From Brachypodium distachyon (lineage: Eukaryota; Streptophyta; Magnoliopsida; Poales; Poaceae), in contig NC_016134.3 in NCBI RefSeq assembly GCF_000005505.3, positions 37,014,150-37,078,149 on the forward strand: a stretch of 64,000 nt of DNA, written 5' to 3'. Under the pieces are notes generated by a model. The model searched no databases and was not told the origin of the DNA. It saw only the letters and a list, made by a program, of their open reading frames with translations. The translations under genes were made by a program, and so were the position numbers. Below are positions 11,711-23,279 of the stretch, piece after piece. Within the stretch, counting starts at the first letter, position 1. Each line of letters starts with the position of its first letter.

Positions 11711-12305
11711 ATCGGGGCAACGCTTGTCGGACTTTGATCGCGAGACTGCTACATATCGGAGCTTGGTAAAGTAGCAATGCCCAATAGATACGAGTGTATA
11801 TTAAGAAACAACATTACATGATGCACGTCGAAAACCAGGGTTTCATCGCTTGAGTCTGGTGGTGTCTGAAGACATAAACCAACCCCGCTGACCATCCAAG
11901 CTCCAAAGTAACTTAGTTTTCTGTATGTTGAGATATGTGTCGAATATGTGTACGAGTAGGGTTACAATTGGACTTGGATTAGTGGAGGGTTAGGTGTTGG
12001 AGTCGAACACGTGAAACCCGGACCTAATATATAAAGGCATCGCGAGATAGCCCAAAGTGATCATGACAACATAATAGCAATAGGCTCGTAGGGGAAGCCG
12101 GCGTCCAGGGTGGCCGGTGTTAAGGTATTATGAGGGGAGGAGTGCCCGTAGTCATGCCCCGGTGATGTAGGCGTCGGCCGAATCTCGTTAACAAATATCG
12201 TGCCTCCGGATTTCATAACACAGTATACTGCTGCAAAGTAACTAGGAAAGCCACGATAATGATGCAATACCAGAAGAACACAGTGAACGGACAGAAAAGC
12301 ACTGA

Positions 12306-13212
12306 TTACTCCAGCCGTTCGTAGAGATGACCAGGGAGCTTGGGCTCGGCGACGACCTCTAGCGGGAACTTGCGCGGCGTGGACAGCCCAAAGATCTCCT
12401 CCATGCTCAATTCCTCCTTCGTGACGCCGTCCGGGAGCCTCCAGGCGAAGCCATGCAGGAGGTTCGCGAGGCTCACCTGGATCACCTTCAGTCCCAGGCT
12501 ATATCCGGGGCACATCCGCCGGCCGGAACCGAACGGCAGTAGCTCGAAGTCCTGCCCCTTGACATCGATCTTGCTGCCGAGGAACCGCTCCGGCATGAAC
12601 TCCTCCGGCGCGTCCCACAGAGCCGGGTCGCGGGCGATGGTCCACGCGTTGACGAGCACGCGCGTGCCGGCGGGGATGTCGTAGCCGGCGACGGACGCGT
12701 CCTCGCGGGACAGGCGGGGCGACAGCAGGGGCGAACCCGGGTGCATCCGCAAGGTCTCCTTCACGATGGCCTCCACGTATGGTAGGCTCCGGATGTCCTT
12801 CTCTGTGACCCAGCGGCCTCGGCCCACCACGCGGTCCAGCTCCTCGGTGGCCTTGCCGAACACGTCGGGCTTCTTCAGGATCTCCGATACGGCCCACTCG
12901 ACCGTGGTCGCCGAAGTCTCTGGGCCGGCCATCAGGTCCTGCACGTGCCATTTGAAAAGGCATTATTAATTGCGAGCAATGGCTCCCCCTAAAAAAAAAT
13001 TGCGAACAATGGTTCAGACATAATTTAGCTTCTAGTGTTAAATTCTCAAACTCTTGTAGCCCAGCAAAATTTGCTTGCATCAACTCATCTCACAAAGATG
13101 ATGTCTGTCCTGTGCAGCAGGCTCTTGATCATGTAAGCGTGAAGCAATGTACTGTGCTTCTAAGGAATAAATCCCCATTTTAAAAAAAAAACTTCATAAA
13201 TGTTTTCGGTAA

Positions 13213-13259
<47 letters not shown>

Positions 13260-14887
13260 GAGTTTGTACTAAATAGATAAAATTCGCACAGCTTTGTACA
13301 AGATATGCGTCTATCTAAATAGATAAAATTCGTACAGCTTTGTACTAAATTCAAGATGGATCGGAAAAAGTATTTTATTGTATCTCAATTGAGTCCTCTT
13401 GCTTGACAATCCCGGACTCATAATTATATGTATGTGTACCTGTATCTGAATATTTCTCATTTATTTTTTATTTTTTCTATCTTTAGATCTGTGCCGGTAT
13501 AATCTGGATCAACATTGATTGACGGTGGAGATTATTTAGCGGCGAACGTGGTGGCTTCCTCTAGTTTTGTTTTTAATTATACGGTTTTGCTATAGACAAG
13601 TCGACTGATATTTGGTTAGATATAAGTCGACGTGTTTACTGTTGGATCTTAATATAACGGCAACTCGTGGGAGATGGAGGAGTGGAGATGACGTGTAGAT
13701 TTTAATCCAACGGTTCTAGTGCGTCGACTGAGATATGAGTCTTTTTCTTAGAAATCAATCGACTAAGAAATAGCCACATCCTTAATTATATAACGATAGA
13801 TTTGTTTTGTGTTGGTCTAATTCGGTGCATACAGTTCAAGAAAAAAGAAAGAATGGATACTGGTCAAAAAAAAAGAAAGAGAGAATGGATACTTTTTGTT
13901 GGTATAATTCGGTGCATACAGTTCAATAAAAAAGAAAGAATGGATACATGCCTGAGTGATGGCCTTGACACCGTACCGGTTGAGCTTGACCTCAAGATTG
14001 GGGTCACTGGCTACCTCCAGCAGAACATCGACCATGTCCGTTGCCTTGAAGCTCTGCCCCTCTAGGAGGCGGCGCTCGTTGTGCTCGTCCACGACATGTT
14101 CGAGGAACCGATCGAATACCTTGCTCAGCTTCTTCATCCTCTTAATGTACCCCTGCAGGTCCAGCCATCGTAACCACGGGATGGAGTCGCCGATAACCAG
14201 GACGCCTTCGAGCAAGAATAGCTCGTCCAGCATTGACTTGAGCTCCTCCAGCGTCGTCACCGATCCCCCTTGGTCCGCCACCTCGTTGTCCTGCTGGTAC
14301 CTCTTGCCCATCACCATGCGCGTGATCACGTTGAGGCTTAAGGTGGACAGGTAATCTTTGAGCTTCACGACGCGCCCGAGCCCGGAGGCCTCGTGCAGGC
14401 CGCACAGCAGCGCCCGCATCTCCTCGCTGCGTATGTACTCGTACGACTCGAGCCGCTTGGCGCTGAAGAGCTCGGTGAGGCACATCTTCCGTGCCTGGCG
14501 CCAGTAGGCGCCGTAGGGGGACCAGGTGATGTCGCTGTAGTTGTAGCCGGTGTGCTTGCCGGCTGCCGTCTTGGGCCGGTCGATGAACACCGCGTCGTGG
14601 GTCTTGAGGAAGAACTTGGCCATGTCGACGGAGGAGCCCACCACGACGGGGAAGGACCCGAACCGGAGCTGCATCAGCGGGCCGTACTGCTTGGCGAGCG
14701 CGTGGATGGAGTGGTGCGGGAGCGTGCCGATGAGGTTCAGGTTGCCGATGATGGGCCATGGCTTCGGGCCCGGCGGGAGGTTGTACGTGCGTTGGTTGCC
14801 GCGGCGGCGGCGGTGGATGGTCTTGAAGAAGAGCGCCGTGGCCAGCAGCACGGCCAGGAGGGACGCCCATTGAGGAAGCTGATCCAT
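12306..14887 (-). CDS. cytochrome P450, CYP92-like (CYP71 clan), copy 1
   Basis: A membrane-anchored haem monooxygenase of 522 residues. Exon 1 runs 14887 down to 13952 (312 residues) and exon 2 runs 12938 down to 12306. Visible in order are an N-terminal anchor (WASLLAVLLATALFF), the hinge LPPGPKPWPIIGNL, helix-C WRQARK, I-helix AGPETS, ETLR of the ExxR motif, PERF, and the haem loop FGSGRRMCPG with ligand Cys455. The donor is GC, not GT (CAG then GCATGT); with the normal CAG acceptor this splices exactly as in the paralogue at 32951, and a GT donor 4 bp further in would break the frame. Resemblance is to grass CYP92 proteins, some of which make the homoterpenes DMNT and TMTT in maize, but the substrate here is unknown. 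Compared with the paralogue, the I-helix is one residue shorter. It appears intact. The upstream DNA is a tandem repeat containing a scrap of this gene. Confidence 0.93.
13212..13259. repeat. (AAT)n microsatellite in P450 copy 1 intron
   Basis: An uninterrupted run of about 16 AAT/ATA units. It is likely to be length-variable and usable as a marker. Confidence 0.97.
13811..13947. repeat. tandem duplication next to the GC donor of P450 copy 1
   Basis: Two roughly 50-bp copies (13811-13860 and 13898-13947) share the core AATTCGGTGCATACAGTTCA followed by an A/G-rich tail ending GAATGGATAC. The second copy ends three bases from the non-canonical donor, so the expansion may have reshaped that splice site. 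Confidence 0.85.
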
Positions 14888-14975
14888 TGATGGCGCTCAG
14901 TTGCTGATGCAAGTGGGTATCCGGTGGCTTGAGCTGACGGTGGTGCTACTGTCTACGGTTCGTTCCGGCGGGCTA

Positions 14976-14985
14976 GTTATTATAG
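14976..14985 (-). promoter_or_regulatory. candidate TATA box of P450 copy 1
   Basis: The minus strand reads CCTATAATAACT about 90 bp upstream of the ATG at 14887, a normal TATA distance for a short 5' leader. Other TATA-like strings occur in the repeat further upstream, so assignment is tentative. Confidence 0.45.
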
Positions 14986-14990
14986 GCCTC

Positions 14991-16198
14991 CATTGTCAGC
15001 CTCGTCATACGTGGTACGTGCCATATATAGTCAGCGCCGCACAGTCCATCGGAGGGCTGCGCGCCACGTCATACCACCTGTCGCGGCCTATATATCTTTC
15101 CCCGGAAAGTCCTGGATGCTACGGTGGGTGCCTACCCGCGTAGTGTATCTCCACCGCCCGTGCTCCTCAGGATATGGGCCTCCTTTGTCAGCCCCATCGT
15201 ACGTGGGCCTCCTTTGTCAGCCCCATCGTACGTGCCATCGGTAGCGCCCGCACAATCCATCAGAAGGCTGCGCGCCACGCCGTGCTAATTGTCGCGGCCT
15301 ATCTTTTCGGAGACGGCGGCGTGTTAGAAATATTCGTGATCGTGGTTTTCTCACCGCACCTCCTTGTTCGCGGATGATGTGGTCACCTTCTTGCGGCCGT
15401 CCCGAATGGATCTCTCGGCTTGTTCGGCGATCATTGCGATTTCGGTGTGGCTTCGGGAAGGACCCGAACCGGAGCTGCATCAGCCCTGTCGTACGTGGTA
15501 CGTGCCATATATAGTCAGCGCCGCACAGTCCATCGAAGGGTTGCGCGCCACGTCATACCACCTGTCGCAGCCTATATATCTTTCCCCGGAAAGTCCTGGA
15601 TGCTACGGTGGGTGCCTACCCACTTAGTGTATCTCCACCGCCCGTGCTCCTCAGGATATGGGCCTCCGTTGTCAGCCCCGTCGTACGTGCCATCGGTAGC
15701 GCCCGCACAATCCATCAAAAGGCTGCACGCCACGCCGTGCTAATTGTCGCGGCCTATCTTTTCCGGAGACGGCGGCGTGTTAGAAATATTCATGATCGTG
15801 GTTTTTGTCACCGCACCTTCTTGTTCGCGGATGATGTGGTCACCTTCTTGCGGCCGTCCCGGATGGATCTCTCGGCTTGTTCGGCCGCACCTCCTTGTTC
15901 GCGGATGATGTGGTCACCTTCTTGCGGCCGTCCCGGATGGATCTCTCGGCTTGTTCGGCGATCATTGCCGATTTCGGTGTGGCTTCGGGAAGGACCCGAA
16001 CCGGAGCTGCATCAGCCCCGTCGTATGTGGTACGTGCCATATATAGTCAGCACCGCACAGTCCATCGGAGGGCTACGCGCCACGTCATACCACCTGTCGT
16101 GGCCTATATATCTTTCCCAGGAAAGTCCTGGATGCTACGGTGGGTGCCTACCCGCGTAGCGTATCTCCACCGCCCGTGCTCCTCAGGATATGGGCCTT
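14991..16198. repeat. large tandem repeat upstream of P450 copy 1, carrying a P450 exon scrap
   Basis: Two full copies and one partial copy of a unit of about 480-530 bp. The landmark GTGGTACGTGCCATATATAG recurs at 15011, 15495 and (one base earlier in register) 16027. Two smaller duplications lie inside: a 28-bp one near 15175-15232 and a 72-bp one near 15820-15960. Each full unit ends with about 28 bp (15455-15483 and the equivalent near 15985-16014) matching 14648-14677 of the neighbouring P450 exon 1, in the same orientation, where it encodes QLRFGSFP. The unit was therefore built partly from the gene beside it. Confidence 0.85.
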
Positions 16199-16999
16199 TA
16201 AAAAAAATAACAAGTTTAAGTATACCCATGGCCTCCCCACGAATACGGTTCATGTCTTAAGGATTCAGGACTCGCGCGCGATGCCGCGGGCTAGGCTCGT
16301 GGCGCGACTGATTTGAAGCAGTGGCGGAGGACGAACTAAATTTTTGATGTGGCGAAACTGATAGCAGCAGATGTGAACAACGCGTGAAGTTCTAACAGAT
16401 ATACTAAAGTATACGACACAATATTACATTGACATGGCAATATATATAATTCGTACGGAAACATATTTTTTGATAGAAATACCTAACTAAGTGAAGCCTA
16501 ATCAAACGCTCACCGCCAATTTATAGAATATATTGGTACAAAGAACAATTACAGCAACCTCTTGATTTTGCCATGGCTTTGCAGCCCTTCGTTAGCCTGC
16601 GCAGGGAACGCCGGTGGGGAGTAGAGACAGGGAAGTGCAGGCCTGGAGAAGTGGGGGACAGGCCGGGCGGGAGATTAGGTCAGTTGGCATCAGAATTGAG
16701 TCCCAGGCGGCAGGCGAAACAACAGAGAGGAGAGGAGACGATTCAACTTTGAGGGAGCCATGAATACGAGAAAACTGATCCAGCCAGGAGGAATACGAGA
16801 AGATCAATCGATCTACTCCGTATCCTCTGTTTACCAACCACCGGGCCTGACTGAAAAAAGAAAAGACCCAACGTAGCACTGTCAATCCAAGGCCTATGGC
16901 ACACATATACTGGACCTGGCACACATATACTGGACCTGGGTCCTCTGGCTCCCCATACAGGGCGCTCCACCCCTGATTTGAAGTGGAGCTTGCACCCAA
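16199..16999. other. intergenic, no gene seen
   Basis: AT-rich to 16570, then mixed composition. The only structure noted is a perfect 20-bp tandem duplication (16898-16917 and 16918-16937). Confidence 0.5.
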
Positions 17000-17284
17000 G
17001 AGCATCCATGGTTCCTAAACAAGTGCCCCTATCCTGCTTTTTAGGGGCCGAGCCCAAAAATGTCTTTAGTAGGACCCTTATTTGAGCCTCTAAAATGCCC
17101 TTCAAGCCCTCATTCCCAAGGGCTTCTCAAGCCAGCCCCTATCCATGCCACGTCAACATCTCCACGCACAACGTCATCTCTCACGCAAAGAGCATCTCCT
17201 TGCCGGCCGCCCTGCCGACGCATCCTCGCTGCATGTCCAAGGCCGAGCCGGTCCGAGGCTGAGCATCTCTTCGCGCGTCGCCGG

Positions 17285-18702
17285 CCTAGTTTTGAAAACT
17301 GGACCGGACCAGCGGTCCGACCGGAAAAAACCGGAACCGAAGACCTCTGCGGTCTTTTTAGCGCACCGGACCTGACAAAACCGGGTGAACTGGGTGGTTT
17401 CGGTGAAAACCCTCGAACCGCCCGGTTCAGTTCCTGTTCCAAAAATTCCCGTCTTGGCCGTCTCCCTCGTCCCGCCGGCCGCCGGCCGCTGCTCGAGCTC
17501 GATCCCGCGTGTCTCCACCACCAGGCCAGCGCCTCCCCGCCGCCGCTCAATCCCGCGCCGAGCTAACCGTCCGCCGCTCGCTCGATCTCGCCCCGCCGCC
17601 GCTCGATCTCGTGCCGGCCTCTCCGGCATCAGCGCGTCACCGCCACCCGCACCGCCCCGCTGCTCTCCTTCCTCCCCGGCCTCCCCGTCTCCATCCCCGT
17701 CCGCGCCGCGTGGTCGTCTCCCACGGTCCCACCGCCTCCCGCTCCGCGCCGCACCCGACGCGGCCGCCCCGTTCGGCTTCTCCTTCAATGTCGACGCGGA
17801 CACCTACCAGCTCCGCTCGGGCCTGCCGGCGTCGGCCCCGGTCCTCCTCATCGGCCTTCTCCGACGAGATATGGTGCAGAGAGAGAGAGAGATGTGTGTT
17901 GTTGGAGGAGATGGCCGGAACTGCTGCTCGGGAAGAGGAACGAGATGGAGAAATAGATTGATCAGCTAGTGTTAGGATGGTATCGTGGCTGGCCCAGCTG
18001 AGGCGTGTTGGGCTTTGACTTAAAACTTAAATACTTGCCTGGACACTTGGGCCTTTAACTAGGAGTTAGCGAATGGGCTTCACGAACCTGGGCCGACTTG
18101 GGCTGTTATACCACGCCGTCGTCTAGAAGATTGGTGTCCTGACTCCTTCATCGTCCTGGTGTACAGGTTGCAACCTATGTCATGGAGTTAGTGATTCTCA
18201 TGACACGTCTTTTCGGGTTGCTGATCTTTTTCCTTGTGGATTCATCGACGGAAAAGCAGTTTTACAGCTTGTCTCGCAAAAGGTATTATCCCGGCCATGG
18301 TGCGTTCAATGATCTTAGATTCTCTCCTTTTGAGGTGGGCGACTCATGCGGCTTTTCAAAACCTCTGAGGTTAGTTCAGCTTGTGCAAGCATCGTATTCT
18401 GCAACTTTGTCAACGAATACGTGGAAAAGTATCAAGATGCGAAGGATGGATCAAGAGAAGTTTACTTCGACGGACTACGATGAAGCTTTTAGTTTTGTTG
18501 AGTATCTTTGTTATTTGTGTTCGTTCGTTTATCGATCTTTTGTACTTTGTTGCTTAATCAATGCTCTCAAAAAAAAATTAAATGTATTATTTTATATCTT
18601 AAAAAACCAGGCCGGTTCAATTGGGTGAACCGGCGGTTTGATTGGAAAAACCTGAACTGAGAGTCTCACCGGTTCGGTCATCGTCCGGTTTTCAAAACTA
18701 GG
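17285..18702. mobile_element. hAT-like non-autonomous element nested in the 17000-19257 element
   Basis: It has perfect 15-bp inverted ends CCTAGTTTTGAAAAC and GTTTTCAAAACTAGG, and a perfect 8-bp flanking duplication GTCGCCGG (17277-17284 and 18703-18710). Longer imperfect inverted arms rich in CCGG/GGTT extend inward. An 8-bp duplication points to hAT. The GC-rich interior (about 17440-17960) gives a Pro/Ser/Arg-rich frame that may be captured host DNA. A second insertion (the A-tailed retroposon at 18110) sits inside. Confidence 0.75.
18110..18576 (+). mobile_element. second copy of the A-tailed retroposon family
   Basis: It aligns by eye with 10850-11322. Shared landmarks include GGTGCGTTCAATGATCTTAG versus AGTGCGTTCAACGATATTAG, the following GACTCATG and TTCAAAACCT motifs, and a final CTCAAAAAAAA tail. 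The left boundary and any target duplication could not be fixed. Confidence 0.6.
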
Positions 18703-19257
18703 GTCGCCGGTCCAAGGCCGAGCCGCTGCGGGTCTGCCTCCTCGCTCCGCCTGTCCGCTGTCATGCCTCCCTCCTTGTTCCTGTGCATCGCCGCCCTGCG
18801 CCACCCTGCGACCCGTGTCCACGCAAAGCCGTTCCGCCGCCGCCCCGCGCCGCCCCGCGCTCCCCGGCCACACGACGCCCTACGCTGCCCCGCGGCAACG
18901 CGCCACCATTCTATCGCTGCCTTACACTGGCGCCCGCGCCGCCCCGCACCCCCCACGCCTGGCGGCCCTGGTTGCCCTGCGCCCACCTAGCCTAGCAGCA
19001 GGTGGCAGCCATGATTGGGACAGAGAAGCTCGTTGAGAAGGGGAATTTCGGTCGAGAAGAAGGGAGAAAAAAAAAGAAAAATAAAAAAAAAAGTCTGTCA
19101 ATGACAAGTAGGACCCACATGTCGGACAGAAAAAAAAAGGCTATGGAATAGAAGCTACGGTTGAAGCTGGTTGATTTTATTGAGACGCTAAAATTTGAGG
19201 GGAGCATCTAAAAACTGTTTAGGGGCCTTCTTTTAGGGGTTGCCGTTGAAAATGCTC

Positions 19258-20329
19258 TAACAGCAGCGTCCAGCTTGCATCTCTATTCTCTAAACAAGGG
19301 CATACACGAACAAAAGGCTCATATCAGAGGTCAAGCTGTGACTGCAGAGCGGACGTTAGCCCTGGCGCGCAAAGAGCCAATTTTATTCTGTCGTTGTGAT
19401 TATCCAGCTAAAAGGTGCACAAAATACATCTATGCTTGCGAAGTTTTTTTTTTTTGCGGGGAATATATGCTTGCGAAGTCAAAGATACAAATTTCTTCAA
19501 AGAAAAAATGGCTAATGCATCGTCACTGAGAATGTCACGAATATATAGTAGCATTGTACGTATCAAGCTCGCAGCCAGAGACTAATGCAGAGAAGAGACA
19601 TGCACTTTATGTAGGGCTGTCAATATAGCTCGGGTTTGACAAACTGGCTCGACGAGACCAAAACGTACGAGCCGAGCGATTAGGCATTTTAGGCCCATCA
19701 TTTTCATCCTTTCAACCCAATACTCATCACCCAAATACTCCGATACTAGTGGCTGTTGCAAGGAAATGAGAAAATGTATCAGGACGAGTCAATCCCATTT
19801 GGGATTCTTTTTTGTTACCAAGTCTGTTGTTTTGTTGGCCCAGAATTATGAGTCGGCCTTTTTTGTTTGAATGGGTCACTAGTTGATGTTTCTGAGCTTG
19901 TGTGTGCAATCCTCGCCGATTTCTGCAGATTGTTTGCATTCATGAACATTTTGATTAAAACTCCTCTTTTTTAAGCAAACGAAAAGAATTTTATTTGTTA
20001 TACAAATCACTCTGTTATCCATGCATCTCACATAGTAACGTCATCTGCACAATAGTGACATCGATATATTTATTTGTGTGTGCCATAAAAGCGTTCACAT
20101 TTCATAAGAAAATTTCTATCCACTCAAATCACTTGGATAGGTTCCTTTGTTTTTTCTATGATCAACAAATCTGGATGCATACCAAATCATATAAGATTCA
20201 AACAAGCATGACATTTGTCATCCAATGTTTTTTTTATTCCTGCATTTTACAAATCCAGCAAATCAATGAGGCCGTAAACATTATGTTTTCAAAAGGATGT
20301 TACTTGTAAGAACCATCCAAGCTGCTCGC
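19258..20329. other. intergenic, AT-rich, no gene seen
   Basis: No coding or RNA gene was recognised. It contains the very short retroposition scar described separately. Confidence 0.5.
19444..19465 (-). mobile_element. 22-bp micro-retroposition with 13-bp target duplication
   Basis: A 12-T run followed by GCGGGGAATA is bounded by perfect 13-bp direct repeats TATGCTTGCGAAG (19431-19443 and 19466-19478). Read on the minus strand, it is the last 10 bases of a retroposon plus its A-tail. It looks like an extremely 5'-truncated LINE or SINE. Confidence 0.65.
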
Positions 20330-20340
20330 CCGGCAGTGCA

Positions 20341-21176
20341 GACTGAGATCCAGTGCCCTGCCAGAGGCAGGGCACCGTGTGCCATGGCCCCCTTGATCCA
20401 CCGTCCGCTGCGATCCAACGGCCTCCAGCAAATCATGCCCCACAACGACCAAGTCAACGAGCGCACATAGAGAGAAAAAAATCCCTCGCGGGTCTGCTCG
20501 CGAAAAACTGAAGCCGCGCAGGCTCTCCCGCCGCCTGCCACCTCCGCCGCGGGAGAAGCAGGAGAGCAAGCTCCACCACCGCACGGCTTCCTCCGCTGCG
20601 TACCGCTCCGACTGCCTCCATGCAGCGCACAACTCCGACTGCTAAATGTCTCTGTTCTGGTCTTCTGTCTTCAAGCCTGTAGCCTGCCGTCGGATGGTCA
20701 ATTTGGGAGCAGCCAGGGCTGGTCTCATGGAGAGAGAATGCGAGAAGGAAGCCGGCGGCGCAGGGCGTCGAAGCGGCCATGCGAGGTGGTCGCAGGCGGA
20801 GCTTAATTAAGGAGCCGGCCGCGCCGGACGTTGGAGCAGCGCCACGGGATGGATGAGGCAGCCGGCCGCGCGGGGCGTCAGAGCAAGGGGGAGCGAAGGG
20901 AGCCGGCCTCCCAGTTGTCGGTGGTCAGTGCTCTTGCATGCAGTGGCGGCGGGCGGCAACCTTTCACGCGGCTTTGGCGGCCGGTGAAGCTCCTCCGCCG
21001 TTTCAGCCCCGTTCGTCCGCGTGGCAGAGACCCTGTTTCCTTCCCTGCCCCGTCCCCGTGCGTGTGCTGGTTATGCGGCATCATTTGCTGGAGGCCGTTG
21101 GATTGAAGCGGGACGGTGGATCTCAGGGGGCATGGCACACGGTGCCTTGCCTCTAGCAGGGCACTGGATCTCAGTC
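20341..21176. mobile_element. Mutator-type MITE or Pack-MULE-like foldback element
   Basis: Inverted ends begin GACTGAGATCCAGTGCCCTG and arms continue for about 110 bp with minor mismatches. The flanks carry the direct repeat CCGGCAGTGCA (20330-20340 and 21177-21187), an 11-bp match containing a typical 9-bp Mutator duplication. The interior is GC-rich and encodes nothing recognisable. Confidence 0.75.
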
Positions 21177-21187
21177 CCGGCAGTGCA

Positions 21188-22665
21188 TGGTTAGGTAGCT
21201 CACTCGTTATCAAGGTTTTGCTTTCTTCGTATAAGTCATGCTCTATATTATTTTTGTATGCCCAATTTTCCTTATAAAACGAGGTCCTGGACATCGGTGT
21301 CTTCTTCTTAATGAAATCTTAGCAGTTCTCCTGCTAACATTAAAAAAAACATCCTAGCTATAAACTTGAGATTCGATGACTTCAAAAGAGATGAGAAGAT
21401 CCCAATCAAATGGCTATCGAGTCAAAGTTAACGAAATAACTGTTTGTAGACAAATATGCACCCTCTTTATTTTAAGAGCAAAGTCCATTCCAAACCTTAA
21501 ACTAGATGAAGTCTGAAATAAACCCTAACTTATCAAGCCTTGAAATCAGCACCATATTCTTGTTAATCTCGTTTGATCTTGACATTCCGGAACCAATTCC
21601 TGTTTGGAGGAGCAAGATTGCTGACTAGGTGGACAAATCTAATGAATTTACCCAAAAACCCATTGAACTAGAAGAGATGACTACATTGTGTACATTGTAG
21701 TATAAATATATTTAAATAAATGAAATTAGATGTCTTCATTTTCTTCAACGCCACACACACGCAGCGTCCATGCACCTATTCGCATTTCGCGTGGCTTTTC
21801 TATGCTCGAAAAATAAAAAAAATGAGTGAGATGTTGAAAAGGACAAATCATCAAGGTGTCCAAGTAAAATGAGGCAAGTGATAAAAGACAAACTAATATG
21901 AGACATATGATCAAATGCACAAGTAACATGGGGCATACAATCAAATCCTCCGCATGCATGCAAAATTGTAAATCATAGTATATGACTTAGTCTAAATATG
22001 TGTGGCGGCAGCGGGGAACAATAAGCTAAATTGAATTAGTAAACAAATTCCGAATTTTAACCATTATGTCAACAAATCTCACTGGGGTAAATATGTGTGC
22101 CGGCAGCAGGGAACAATAAGCTAAATTGAATTAGTAAACAAATTCCGAATTTTAACCATTATGTCAACAAATCTCACTGGGGTGGGGGTGGGGCATCCCC
22201 ACCTGAATATATTCCCAAAAGGAAGCCCGATAGGCAAATACACCTTGCTGAAGCAAGAAACATAGGAAAATCCAAAAAACCCACTACATGATTACAACAC
22301 AACGCCGAAGAACCCACCTAAAGAGGAGCTAAGCTATGCCGCATAGGTAATGCTATAATTAACGCACCGGATATCACGAGCACTAGGAGGAGGACTGTCA
22401 CAGACAACACCGGAGTGTGGGGAACATAACCAGAGAGCTCAAACTAAAGCATGGAAAAGCCGAGAAAACTGAAGCATCATCATCAGAAAGCCACACCAAT
22501 GTCATCATTGGGGAAAACAATAGATGACGGAGGCTCACTGAGCACGCCTAAAAGTCACGCAAATACTTCACTGAAGGGTGGCTGTTCCGAGAGGAGGATT
22601 GAGGAGAGGGACCGGATGGTAACATGCTATCGAAGAGTGCCACTCGTGAAAAATATATCCCCTAA
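21188..22665. other. intergenic, no gene seen
   Basis: AT-rich DNA with a 95-bp tandem duplication (listed separately). No gene family was recognised. Confidence 0.5.
21993..22182. repeat. 95-bp tandem duplication
   Basis: Copies 21993-22087 and 22088-22182 differ at about three positions, all in the GGCGGCAGCGGG/GCCGGCAGCAGG segment. This indicates a recent local duplication. Confidence 0.93.
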
Positions 22666-23098
22666 GGGCTCGTTTGGACGCTGGGGGTGGACCCAGGGCA
22701 ATAAATCACCAGGGCGGAATTTTCCTGTGCGCATAGGTTCCCTGGGGAGGTCTTCCTGCACGGAGGACGAGGAGGAGGAGGAGGAGGAGGGAGGGTCGTG
22801 TGAGGTTGTCGGAGAGGATCGCTGGCCAAGAAAAGCAGAGAGATAGGAGAGGTCACAATGTGAAGTCAGAGATAGCAAAGCGGCTGCGGCGTCACTTGGC
22901 CGCGCGAGAGAGAGACGAGGGTTTTCTCCCCGACCTCATGAGTCGTGGATTTTTTCCGCGTGGAAGTGCCGGCATTTCCCAGTTGGACCGACAACCAAAT
23001 GCATATGTGGATTTTCCGGGGCAAACTTTTCCACGGGTCGATTCCACCCAGGGAATGGGCCGGGATCCCCGCGAGGAAAGGGGCAACCAAATGAGCCC
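22666..23098. mobile_element. Tourist-like MITE (PIF/Harbinger group)
   Basis: A 433-bp element with inverted ends GGGCTCGTTTGG and CCAAATGAGCCC between TAA trinucleotides (22663-22665 and 23099-23101). The interior holds a GAG-rich purine run. No coding capacity. Confidence 0.8.
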
Positions 23099-23279
23099 TA
23101 AAGGGGGTGGTATACCCATTGGAGAAGTGTAAAAGAAGGGCACTTACGACGACAGGATGATGTTAGTACGCAATTTGACAGAAGTTTGTTGGAGACTTGG
23201 AGCTAACCAGAGGTGGATCAAACACGACGGCAGGTGGCGAAGGAACGAGTACAAGAGCATTATGGAAGGTGGTAAGGTT

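Larger units (their letters stand above)
17000..19257. mobile_element. outer element of a nest, probably PIF/Harbinger-like
   Basis: The ends are inverted: GAGCATCCATGGTTCCTAAA at the left, and the complement of GAGCATTTTCAACGGC at the right, with CCCCTAAA subterminal motifs on both sides. The right flank is TAA and the left is CAA, compatible with a mutated 3-bp duplication. The GAGCA start resembles the element at 50783, which carries Harbinger-type ORF1. No transposase was seen. It contains an inserted hAT-like element. Confidence 0.5.
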
